A stretch of DNA of 64,000 nt from Inonotus obliquus (taxonomy: Eukaryota > Basidiomycota > Agaricomycetes > Hymenochaetales > Hymenochaetaceae): contig JAJHTX010000013.1 of assembly GCA_032164295.1 (NCBI GenBank), forward strand, positions 1-64,000. The letters run 5' to 3'. Made by a program: the position numbers and the translations under genes. Shown one piece after another: positions 47,043-61,487 of the stretch. Under the pieces are notes generated by a model, which was given only the letters and a program-made list of their open reading frames with translations, searched no databases and was not told the DNA's origin. Position 1 is the first letter of the stretch. Every line of letters starts with the position of its first letter.

Positions 47043-48108
47043 ATGGTAAGTCATGCCTACATGAACGAATCTCGAAATCTATTCTCATCTCCCACATATC
47101 CTTTAGTATGCAGATCTAGACGAACTGGTGCTCTCTGGAAAGCTATTCGACCCTCCTTCACCATCTGCTTCACCGACACGCACGCCATCCCATGACCATG
47201 GCTTCGGTGGTGAGAGCTTCGGGGCGGAACAGGACTATTCGCCCGACGCAGAGCGTCAAAGTGAAATAGCAAAGATAATGAGCTCGGCGCCACAAGATGC
47301 GCCTGATGGTTCGATTGGGATGGGTCCCGGTCGTACAGGTGTTAAAGGGGTCATCCGTGACCGCGCAGAAGCACAAGCAAGGGCAAGAGAGAAAGGAAAT
47401 CAGGAGATTGCGGCCTCGAATGCTCGGATGGAAAAGACAAGCTTGGGAGGGAAGATGTATCTTGAGGAAGAGCGAGAGCGAGAGCTGGAGAGGATGATGG
47501 TTGAGGGGATACCGAGAGATGTGCCCAAGGGTGCACTGGGAATGGGAAAACCTCGATTTGGTCATCTTCGCGAGGTGGATGTGAAGAACTTTGTGTCCGC
47601 CGTTGAGAGGGAGGACCGGGGCATTTGGATCATCGTTCACTTGTACGATCCGGCTCGTTTCATGCTTTCGTCATGCATGTCCCGTTCTTCACACACCATG
47701 CATGCAATGCAGTCCTTGGAACGATGTCACGACCTAGATAGCGAGATTTCTCGTCTGGCTCGGGTCAGCCCCGACACCGAAACCCTCCGTGCGAGGGCGT
47801 CGTTCTGGCGTCCTTGGTGGCCATGGTCTGGGTAACGTTTTTCACAAAACGTTTCTGAAGGCTCTTTAGCCAGCTTCTCGGGTTCGCTTCTTCCTCTTCG
47901 TCAAGGTCCCGAAGCCTGGCGTCAGGCACTTCCTCGCACTCTAATCTCCGTTCATCACGCCTTAAGATAGCAGAGGATGACGAAGATCCGTACTCATATG
48001 AAGAGTGGGGTACCACCGAGTCGGACGAGAATGAGGGTGAGGATGAGTATGGACGTGATGATGATGTTAACCTTGATGTCCTACCTACACTACTTGATGG
48101 AGAACTCG
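47043..48108 (+). pseudogene. Phosducin-like protein, decayed copy 2
   Basis: It begins with the same isolated ATG (47043-47045) and first intron as the intact copy (exon 2 starts 47107), and is nearly identical through the helix and FGHLREVDVKNFVSAVERED. Decay is visible in four places. The donor of the in-frame intron changed from GT to GC (47653-47654). A 73-bp insertion near 47804-47876 shifts the frame and ends the ORF with FWRPWWPWSG. A 9-bp deletion lies near 48080. Homology stops at about 48108, before the LVHTWVRVD strand and last exon. Downstream of the insertion the sequence still matches the parent. Confidence 0.85.
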
Positions 48109-48665
48109 TGCCACTGAAAGTAGCTATCGGTCCATCTCTGACATCATCCTCGCCCAATCGTATTATAATATCCGGCACAGAACCACGACGTTGATCGTAT
48201 ATCCGTTTTTAGGAGGCTATCTTCGGCGGAAAGAGGCTATGACTATGAAATTCAAGTTGAAATTGGAGTTGTAGACCTTGCGAATCCAAGGATTCGACGG
48301 CTGGCTGATATAGGGCAAGAAAACTCGACTAGGGATGGGCGTCGTGTCCCGAGGAAATTGTCTTATGGAGATGCGAGAAAACCAGCATGACGTGAGTGAC
48401 GGATACTGCTCCGGACTCGTTCGGTAGCTTCGGTCGGAATCCGAGTTTCGCGGAGGATATTCGACCAGTTCGAATCCGCGCTCGACCAAGATGGCATTCG
48501 ATACGGATTGAGGGAATTCAGAATGAGGTGATGGCTATAACGAAGAACGAGAGCAAACTGAAAATACCCAGTTCTATCATGAAAAATTGTCATCCTACGC
48601 TTATCCTGGCTCAGATGGAAGATTTCCTTATTGTACTGCCTTTCTGTAAGTTCATTCCATTTCCA
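48109..48665 (+). pseudogene. Pepsin-like protease relic, copy E
   Basis: A frame around 48225-48390 encodes DYEIQVEIGVVDLANPRI and, further on, RVPRKLSYGDARK, aligning to YIEIGAVKPSDTHI and LTVSYGQGKRHK of copy D. A later frame reads QMEDFLIVLPF before GTAAGT at about 48645, the position of the LGLPY|GTAAGT exon end of the family. Active sites are missing. It is a 5'-truncated, frameshifted remnant fused directly to the broken end of the phosducin-like pseudogene, so a recombination junction lies at about 48108. Confidence 0.55.
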
Positions 48666-52330
<3,665 letters not shown>

Positions 52331-53578
52331 AGTAATTTCAGGGTGACTCTTACTCTGCATCTTCGCCTCTCTACCAGCCTTCTATTCAAATTAGGATTGT
52401 TTTTGTACATACATACACCACACGCGTCGGATAACAAATACGGAGATTAGACGGATTTAGCATTCACATTCGGACTGTCTCAAATGCGGCAACGGCAACT
52501 GCACCAAAGGTAATTCACCGTTGGAGTCGCAATTGCTTATAGATCAACGATTCTGTGGGTGGTGTGAGTATGGTATCGAACCACTTTGCCCGAGTAGCTT
52601 CGTCCTTTCATGCGCAGTCTCTACCATTTTCAGTTCCCCCACTTCCGATTTACTCCCATGAAAGCCTTTGAGGCCGTTTTCTCTTTTCTACGAATACACT
52701 CACAACGTAAATCGGGCTGCAAATGTTTCAGACTCCTGTTTGCTGTTTTCTGGCCGTCTCCACGAGGCTCAACTAGCAATTCATTGCCCGTCTCTATTTC
52801 TGGATCGTGCGCTTGACTGATATCCGATGAAAAGAAGGAGTGGATTCGTATTGAATGTATGCATGCCTCATTTCCGACATCCCTGGAACTACATAATCTC
52901 CATCCAGAGTCCGGACTCAACAAGAGATGAGAATAGAACGAAACAGCTCGAGAAAGACGAATCAAGCACAGGAATAACGGAGGTCCCCTGGCTCACATGT
53001 TTGTCTTTGAAACTGTTATTACGATGAATGAATCCTTCAAGTTAGAGAACAAACTTCCGCTCTTGAGCCGCTTGCTCATAATGTCTTCTTGAACTAACAT
53101 ACATTAATGATGATCTTCGCTGAACTACTGAAGCAAGCATTCATGTGAGATATACACTATGAACTTTTGGGAAATGGCCACCCGCAATAGGATACGGCAA
53201 TGGATTACAATCACATGGGAGCATTTTCAGAAGAATATATTGTTGAGCCTCGATTGTACATACGCATTGATTATTGTTTCATGGACTCGCGTAGATGGCC
53301 TTCCCGCTCAATGCACACTTTAAAATAACAAGGCATGGAAGTTTACGGCATGACGCTGAGCCGTGGGCGCAGCTGCAAGGCCACATGCAGGATTGTCAGA
53401 ATTTCCTACAGCTTACTGCCCCTGGCTTGCAAATGGGGATAGTATTTACCTAATCGATTAAAACACCACCGCTGGTCGCCTGAGCTAAGTACATGATTTT
53501 AGTGCCTCAAATCGAACTGAATATAATCAGAATTACGCATATCCACATCGCAATCTGCCACTGACATACTCCCGCCAG
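52331..53578. other. Intergenic
   Basis: No gene. It is the shared 3' flank of the convergent alpha-glucosidase (+) and PEBP gene (-), AT-rich in its right half. Confidence 0.4.
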
Positions 53579-54431
53579 TCATTCCGAGAAGAGAATAAAA
53601 TAATTGGCACCGACAAGAGTGAGATTATTGCGTTTCGCGAAATCTGATGGAGACCATTTACGGCGTGCCTCCAATTCCGTGCCTAACTCGGGCGCGTCGG
53701 TCGGGAGTGTGTAACCTCCCGCGGGTTCTTGGAAGAGTAAGAATACTGTTTATTAAACCGCATAAGTCACCGATCAGAAAAATCGGGGAGCTGAGATGCG
53801 ACCATAATGGCCCTGAACAGGTGTGAAGCGGTAGAAATGATCCTTACCATATCTATGCTTCCCAGTTCCAGGACCAGGTCCGGGGGGCCGATACGGTGTC
53901 AGAGCCGCCTTGAGCGTCGTTGCTGCTAGGGGATCTGGGGCTTGCGAGAGAAGGTCTACCTGAACCGATGCTGCTGCAAGAATCTCCCCCGTAGACGGAG
54001 GTCGGAGTCCAGATACCTAGGAGCGTGAGTTAAAGTTAGAGAATGCTATCTGAAACTAGACCACAGAATTTATTTGACTTACGACCCAGTGTCGAAACGG
54101 ACCGTACTTGGGATCAGCACGAGACGGTGCATCAGGATCCAACATCGCGAGTGTATAGCTTGGACTAGCCTCCTCCTCTCCTCCCATCGGAGTCGTTTGT
54201 ACACTTGGCTCAGACCGGGTATCGTCCTTAGTGAGTTCATTTCCAAGCAGGACTTCTGTATCACCCCAAGCAACGGAAAACAGAACTGATGGCTTGAAGT
54301 CTTCTGGAATGACCTTTCATAGAAGATAAGTTTGTTAGGCGCAATATGAAGCTGGACTTATTCACGTCTGGAATGATGTGGTCTTTTCTTAATGATTCCG
54401 CTACGGACGACAGGGGGTCGAGTAGAGGCAT
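53579..54431 (-). CDS. Phosphatidylethanolamine-binding protein (PEBP/TFS1-like)
   Basis: Four exons, 54366-54431, 54083-54313, 53848-54016 and 53579-53745, give 210 residues. None is long enough alone to look like a gene. The start is the first in-frame ATG (MPLLDPLSSVAESLRKDHII). The PEBP signature is clear: VIPEDFKPSVLFSVAWGD, TLAMLDPDAPSR, GPFRHWV, then PYRPPGPGPGTGKHRYVFLL and a final WSPSDFAKRNNLTLVGANYF. The DPDxP and GxHRY motifs line the ligand pocket. The yeast relative Tfs1 inhibits carboxypeptidase Y and binds lipids. A role in protease or kinase control is by family only. Length is normal. Confidence 0.93.
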
Positions 54432-55265
54432 AACTAGCACTCTGCTGGTGTTGCTGTTGGCAGACGTGGAATAATTCGACAAAAATTCATTTTATTTCCT
54501 CCCATGACGCAACCATGAGTTGGTGGCGCGGGAATATATTGTTTGTAGTTATTTGTCTTATTTTTTCTCTACTTATTCACTACTAGTACTGGCTTTCCAT
54601 CATCTCTTTGGCCCGCCAAGTTGGAAACGTACCTCCCTTTATAGAAGCCATTGTATAATAAATCAAATATCAAGGCCTCGCCTGCAGGTCTCTGGTGAGC
54701 CAATCTGGCTGGTGAGATGGGATCTTTGAGCTGAGAAATGAGATGGCTCCTCGAATTGTCTCAGTATACTGATTGTGAGAGGTCAGTTCTCTCTATTTCT
54801 TCATATGCATATTGATTCAAAGGTTGCATTGATTCTGCGGACGCTCTTGCTCATACATTCTATAGTTTTAGAGACCATTCATATTATACAGCGGTCAAGA
54901 CTGTCCTCGAAGCATTATGGCTGTTGAGTATATTTTTTCCTTCCGGCTACTTCCAAGGAAAATTAACGCTTGATACATTTCAAATTCGCTAGCCATATTT
55001 CTGCAAATGCCCCGCTAGAATCGTGCAATCTCGGATCTCCGAAAGCTTTCTGGCAACAAATTTTCTAAACAAGCCACAACGGCGCCAATCAGGAAACACT
55101 GACACGCTGCATGGAGCCACGCGTGAAACCACGCACTTCCTGTCGGAAGAGCTCTACAACCTCTTGCATGGCTCTCTGATATTCGCGCATGACCTGACTC
55201 TAGTAGATCTACTCAAACATCCTTAGATTCACCCTCGGAGACGGACGAACATCAGCTGACTGGCA
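54432..55265. other. Divergent intergenic region
   Basis: It lies between PEBP (-) and the second F-box gene (+). No coding signal; presumed promoters for both. Confidence 0.4.
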
Positions 55266-56957
55266 ATGCCGACGTTTACAGCAACAGAGTTGCTGGCCCC
55301 AGAGACGTTATCTCTCGTCTTTATCTTGGGGGCTGCAAGAAAACCCGATGATGTCGACAGCTTACAGGATGCTACAAAAGTTCCCGTGACTGTTTCACAT
55401 GTTTGCCGTCGTTGGAGGTGTATCGCACTTAGCACTCCGCGACTATGGAACACTATTATCATCGGCCCATTCAGGTCGATAACCAGTCATTGTTCCGAAA
55501 GACAAACTTCGTACGCAGGAAGCCTCGAAAAGCAAGCGCCCCTCCACCGGATTCGAGCTTTCCTTGAGCGATCCAATCGCTCTCCTCTAATGTTGTACGT
55601 GGACATCCGATCGCCAACATGGTATTTTCGTCCCATCGAAGGTGACCATCCATTCACGACCGATCACATGTCCGCGCTACTCGAACAGCTTCTTCCTCAT
55701 CTAGAACGCTGGGAGGAAGTCAAAGTCATCAGCGAAGCATGGGAAACTTTCCGTCACTTCCTCGAATGTACGAGCACTTATAAAATTTCTGGGATGCAGC
55801 CACATGCCAAGCTCCTTAGACGATTGTCGTTGATCAGATCAAATGCATATATCGCATTGGACGGCACCCGTATCTCTCCCGAGACCAGCTACAAAACTCC
55901 TTTCAAGAATGCCCCCGCTCTACGTATTGTCGAACTCGATGGTGTACACGTAGACTGGGCCTCTCTTTGTTCGCATAACCTTACCGAATTGTCGCTCAGG
56001 TATCACGCGCGGGACGTTTTACCCTCTGCGTTGGAGCTTGTCACCATTCTCAAGTCATCGCCGAATATAGAGAGCTTAACCATTCATGGGTGGGGCGTTC
56101 GATCCTTCGAAGACGACCTGTCCGGTATTCAAGGACAGGTCTCGCTGGCGAATATAAAACGATTCTCCGTGGGTTGGGTCGACGCACGATATTTCAACCG
56201 TCTATTTTCCTTATTTATCTGGCGCCTCCCAATGCTTGAATCATTTGCACTAGAAGATGTCTTAAATAGCCTGGATCCGCTATCCGCCCAAGATTCCTCG
56301 GACCTTCTTAATTACGTTGCAACGCGAATAGCGGAGGACAATGGGAGGTTTGGTTCGCTTTCCAGGCCACTTGATCTAGTTCTAAACTCCGTGAGGTCCT
56401 CCACTGACTCCTTGCGCCACATTATGGAAACTCTTCCACCCTTATGCGGATTAACGCTACATAACGTCAACGAAACGCTCCTCAACATTCTTGATCCATT
56501 ACGGGATAGGACCAATTACAAATCTCCGCCTTGGACTGATCTAATGCGAATCGTTATCAGAACCGCAGGGGATACTTCAATCACTCACGCTCGGGAGTTT
56601 ATGAATAGTATCGCACTATCATCCCCTCGTCACCTCACGTTGCAAGTTGAAGATCTGCTTGAGCCAAACATCTGTAATGGGTTTTTCGATGAAATTGATG
56701 AGGATAGGGACATCAAGTCCTTGGAGGCGCCCAACGATTCACCTCCCGATGATTATCGCTCGATAAATGCAGAAGATGAAGAAGATGATATCGTTGTTCC
56801 GATACCGTACACCCTACCGGTATACAATCAATTTGAATCCGTTCGGTCCGTGGGTGACGACACAATCTGTCAACCAATAGACCTAAGCAAAACCTATTCA
56901 ATGAGATCTGGTAGATCCGCAGTTTACTATATGTGTGGCGTTTCACTGATTCACTAG
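55266..56957 (+). CDS. F-box protein with leucine-rich C-terminus
   Basis: A single exon encodes 563 residues from MPTFTATELLAPETLSLVFI. The F-box has LLAPETLSLVFILGA and VTVSHVCRRWRCIALSTPRL followed by W, the common form in Agaricomycetes. The rest is leucine-rich with irregular LRR-like strands (LRIVELDGVHVDW, LTELSLRYHARD, SPNIESLTIHGW, LPMLESFALEDV). The acidic segment NAEDEEDDIVVPIPY lies near the end. A substrate receptor role in an SCF ubiquitin ligase is inferred from the family. Not closely related to the F-box protein at 24.6 kb. Confidence 0.85.
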   Translation: MPTFTATELLAPETLSLVFILGAARKPDDVDSLQDATKVPVTVSHVCRRWRCIALSTPRLWNTIIIGPFRSITSHCSERQTSYAGSLEKQAPLHRIRAFLERSNRSPLMLYVDIRSPTWYFRPIEGDHPFTTDHMSALLEQLLPHLERWEEVKVISEAWETFRHFLECTSTYKISGMQPHAKLLRRLSLIRSNAYIALDGTRISPETSYKTPFKNAPALRIVELDGVHVDWASLCSHNLTELSLRYHARDVLPSALELVTILKSSPNIESLTIHGWGVRSFEDDLSGIQGQVSLANIKRFSVGWVDARYFNRLFSLFIWRLPMLESFALEDVLNSLDPLSAQDSSDLLNYVATRIAEDNGRFGSLSRPLDLVLNSVRSSTDSLRHIMETLPPLCGLTLHNVNETLLNILDPLRDRTNYKSPPWTDLMRIVIRTAGDTSITHAREFMNSIALSSPRHLTLQVEDLLEPNICNGFFDEIDEDRDIKSLEAPNDSPPDDYRSINAEDEEDDIVVPIPYTLPVYNQFESVRSVGDDTICQPIDLSKTYSMRSGRSAVYYMCGVSLIH

Positions 56958-59335
56958 TTTGTTCCTCAGATAACGAAGGATCGAAAACACCGTTGTGATC
57001 GGGAGGAAATTCAATATAAATCAAGTACGTATAAGCCAATAGCATAGTGACCATTTCAAGTAAACTGAATCGGATCTCAGGTCGGGCAAAGCTGCATGTC
57101 GGCCAATGAGATTCGTGTTTCGCCGATCTATGACTAGACATCTTGAAGGTTTGCTAATGTATTCTCGACCTCGTCAACTTTTTGCCTAGGCCTCACTATT
57201 CCTTTATGTTTCAAAAGTACCCAAGCTCCGTCCTATCTGCGCACTTACCCTACGCATAATAGTTGGCTCATGTAATTGTCCGTGTTCAATCCTGAAAATG
57301 AGTCTGCTGACACCCTGTATTATACATCGTATTTAGTCTTCCCATATCAAACTATGTCCTCCTATTCAGAATTCGCATATTTTGCAATCGACTACATAGT
57401 CTACCATTGCCAGAGGATTGTCCGATGTTCATCTCTGTAAGGATCTCATTTTAGCCTTTTCCGGTTATTCATTTCACAATTTACTGAGTGATTTTTTTGA
57501 ATGGAATAATAAGTTAACGTGCTACACATAGACAGCTATATATCTTTACAACTCAAACAAGACGTCGAGTAAACCAGCTCTCTGGTCTAGTCCAAGATAA
57601 GAGACTAAGGGGTGCGCTTGTACATGTTCATGCATCAATACGAATACACAGATAATGCAATGTTGAGTAATCATCGGTCCTACGGACGGGTGAGGATGTA
57701 AATGCTTGAGCCTCCACACGCAAAGCGAATTCGACAGTAATCCTTGCGGCCGCCACCTCTCAGGAGGTATGCAAGCAATGTAAACATCACTTGATCATAC
57801 AGAACTCGTCTGAGCAGGGCGTAGCAAGATATTCCCGCCGAGTCCGATCCACGGGGGGAGAACACCAATGCAATGGAGTGACGTGGGTGTGCTAGAGGGC
57901 ATACTGAGGATGGTTTTACCAATGCTCGATAACGACTTGGGAAAGCCATTGAAGATTGAGAGCTGTTGCAGTGGGGTCCGAACCTCTCTTCGTATCGTAT
58001 CCTCTTTATAGGGCTCTTGTGTGCGTGATGTAATGAGGATGAGACATGATCAGGAACTTTTATCGGAAAGATAGGAATGCGGAAGCGACTTCAGTGAAAA
58101 TTTCCTTCAAGCTTCTGATGTGTCATAGGACTCGTATCGATCGAAGAGTCCTCAACGCAGTTAAGACCTTAATACTGTATCTTCCTTAGCAGCAGAGACG
58201 CATTATGATATTATTTTTATGCGGGGTGAGAGGACGAGGTGGGCTGAAGGTTCATTGCAGCGAAATATTCTATCCCGCGGGACTCCTCTTCAGCTCTAGA
58301 GGTTCCGTAGTTATGCCAGACAAAGCGGTGAGAATGCCCATCTCAAAAGAGCAAGCGAAGCTCTACAGTTCCTCAAACGAGAGAAAAGGGCCGAGTAGGA
58401 AGTTCAAAAAGTTGGCGTCCCGAGTGTCGCGGGAAAGATACCAAGGGAAAGAAGCTCTTAGCCCTATGATCGATCGACAACTATAGATTACTTTCCTCTA
58501 TGCAGGTGATCGTCGCGGGAGTCCTCTCGTAATTGGCAACTATGTTCCTCTCAGGGGGGCACATAACTCACGACTATGTTCTTTGCTGATGTGGCTGATG
58601 AGTTTCGCCCAGTATCCGCGGAGGTCTGTGTCCCACGGTATTGTCGTCAGTCGTCAGGAAGGTATTTGCTGCTATTGTACTTACACCATTCCCATTTGCT
58701 TCACAAAGGCCTTGCTCATTGTCATGATGTAACCAGCGCATCAATTAATGTCGACTTCGTGGAGAAGCAGCCCGAAAATGTATACGAGAAGCCGGAACAA
58801 GAATTACGAGAAGCCGGAACTCTAAAACAGATGGAATGGAAAGACGTACAACGGCCATGTCAACAAGTTTACGACCGGCATAACTAGAAAGCACGTACTG
58901 ATACATACATCTTCTCCTATTGGTAAGCATTCTTGAGTACGTACGTGCTATCGGAATCTCGCACAGGTCGCTTTTCGGACGACGGAGAGAAGCTATAAGC
59001 TTGATATTATTGCGATATGACGGCATTTCTCATGCAAATTGAGGGTGCTTCGCGGAGAGTCTTGGATATGTGAACGATCCCGCGTTGGCATGAGGCAAGT
59101 GGCCGCCGGCCCTTTCAGTACAGAAGAAAGGCCCCCTTGAAGATTTTGGGATAGTTCAAATACGTCTTGGAGATTTTGGATACGAGATGCGATCGATTAT
59201 CTTCGTTTGTAACCAAGATGAGCATAATGTATTACAAGATCGTCCAAAACACAACACGGTGCGAATTAAGTACGCAGAAACGAGATAGCACGCAATGCGT
59301 TCCCAGGGGAAGAGCTAGATCATTGATACAACTTG
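56958..59335. other. 2.4-kb intergenic region
   Basis: No recognised gene. A minus frame at 57680-57949 (MAFPSRYRALVKPSS) and plus frames at 58205-58486 and 58576-58887 have plausible but unsupported composition. One small basic peptide (MPDKAVRMPISKEQAKLY...) from about 58313 could be real, but no evidence decides it. Confidence 0.35.
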
Positions 59336-60755
59336 TTATTTCTGTGTCGTTTTCGCGAATTTGTACTTGTCGTTGCGAATCACTGCCTCTACTTCAGGAC
59401 GAATCGATGAGAGGAGGTCAGCTGTCGTGTAACGTGGCGTCCAACCAATCGAACGAGACCGGGGAGCAACACAACGCGAGTTGGAACCAAACCAGTCAGG
59501 CTAAGATTAAAATTGGCAATCGATGAGAAAATTGTTGACTGTTGCATCAACTAGAGGCGCTCACCCCTTCACCAAAGTATTTTAAGCACTCCTCTCTAGT
59601 GAATGTAGTAGGCTCGGGACTTCCGGACTTCCCAATTGAGAAGAGGACCTCGGCAATGTGCTTGCAGACGTCGTACAACACGTGTTCTCCAGACTCAGCG
59701 AAGTAAACTCCCTCGCGGCCATGAGGCGTATCCTCATTTCCGCGGGCTTTGTCAAAGACGTGAATGTATAGATCAGCCTCTGTTGATCTCGCTCATAAGC
59801 ACTCCACCCCGGGCAATTAGAGGTACGAAGATCTTACGATCGTCAATGTGCACATTCGGCCATCTGTTCTTACCGAGGCCCACAACCCCACCTTGTCCTC
59901 GATCAAGACCAGCGCGGATTAGATAGGGAACTTGAATCGAATACGGGTTCTGAAGTCCTTTGTCCGTGAACCCATTCTTGGCAATGCCGTAAACAGTCGA
60001 GGGAAAGATTATGTAAGCCCTCAAGTAGCCTTCCAAAACCGTGAGCGTGGGATATAAAGTACTTTTAAAGCAATATGTATGATTACCTTCTTGATCTGCT
60101 TGCACAATTGTTGAGTCGACAAGTCGATGAGGCTGAGTAGTCGAAAGAGCCTCGATTTCCTCGATGTTCGTGTCATCGTAGACCTTCTCACTAGAGTACA
60201 TGCCACCCGCGTCATCGATAAGAACACCAGTTCCGGACTTTAGGCGTAATTTGTTACATGAGTTAATGAATATTACGGTCGATTCTATTGGAAACGGACC
60301 GTTTGAATAAGTACCGGAACTTTTCCTGTGAGCTTGTTACGCTTCTTCATTCCCTTGAGGATCGCTTGCGTCGCTTCGAAATCAACCACATCAGCCTAGA
60401 AACGGCACCATTTGCCATCAATAAGTAAATTGGCAGCATCACTCTTGGAGCACAGCTCACTGTGGCTATAACGCAGTCGGCATTTGCGGCTTCGTTCTCG
60501 AGCTTGGAAAGCTCCGAGAGTGAGCCGACAACGGGCTCAACGCCGTATTCCGCAGCAAATCGCTTTGCTTTCGCCGCATCGCGAATCAACGCCTTAATTC
60601 GAAAGGTGCTTGCATCTTTGTGGCGAAGGAGACGCCAAAGGATGGAACCACCGATGTAACCTGGAATCCTATAAGCGGCGAGTAAAGAATGAGGAGGAAT
60701 AGCCAAAACCTGTAGCACCAGTGAGGAGGATGCTAAATTTGCTGGGCGTCGACAT
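59336..60755 (-). CDS. NmrA-like NAD(P)-binding oxidoreductase / epimerase
   Basis: Seven exons join to 354 residues: 60710-60755, 60461-60660, 60300-60395, 60087-60237, 59838-60029, 59565-59779 and 59336-59500. It starts MSTPSKFSILLTGATGYIGG; the GATGYIGG glycine motif of a Rossmann fold is restored by the first splice (acceptor GATTCCAG). It continues RLLRHKDASTFRIKALIRDA, NADCVIATADVVDF, SGTGVLIDDAGGMYSSEKVY, IIFPSTVYGIAKNG, then PNVHIDDQADLYIH, and ends with a WFGSNSRCVAPRSRSIGWTP tail. This is the NmrA-like or atypical extended SDR pattern, common as 'NAD(P)-binding protein' in Agaricomycetes. The substrate is unknown; cytosolic. Confidence 0.88.
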
Positions 60756-61487
60756 TGTTTGAGAGTAGCACTGAAGATGGGGCGGAAGTTTGGTTTGAAA
60801 AAGGGAGCAAGTTGAGTTCGCTCTTATACTTATACAGAAACAGCAACCACTTACAAATCTAGACGTCAATAATATATAAGCGAGTTCTCCGTGTGCAACG
60901 GCTGAGATTGCTCGCCGCGACCAAGCTAATCTACATTATGGACACGTTGCTCTGCCCACATCCCGCTAGAGCACATATCCCGATCTTGAAGCCCGTCAAA
61001 GCCTTTTTGACCGGCCCTTGGTCTGCGCGGGACTTTTTCGCCATGACAGGAATGCTCTATACATCAGGAGCAGAAAATAGAGCGGCTAGACTGTATGAAG
61101 TATGATTATGCGCTCAAACGACTAGAAAACCGAGATCACCATCAAAAATAGATGAAGATATCTCCAAAAGATTGGACCAGACGGACATCGCGCGGTACTG
61201 TAATGGTCGATAAATTGTCACTTGATACGTCGGACATCAAAATACGACCGCAAATTCATTCAGAGATGTTACTCGCAACGCCGAGCTGTATCAATCAAAT
61301 GAACGGAGGTTTCAAATGTTCCGAAGATCGCGCCAACTTAAGCAACACATGTTATTTCAGGAACATGAAGCGGACGAGGAGTCTCGGAGTCTCGTGTTCC
61401 CGAAGCAAGGAGATCCGGACCGGACAAGAGAATGAGGACATCTAAAGAATAGATTGCAAATATTGAGTTACAGCATCTTCACAAGTG
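60756..61487. other. Intergenic
   Basis: It lies between the NmrA-like gene and the 3' end of the WW/FF gene. No gene supported. Confidence 0.4.
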
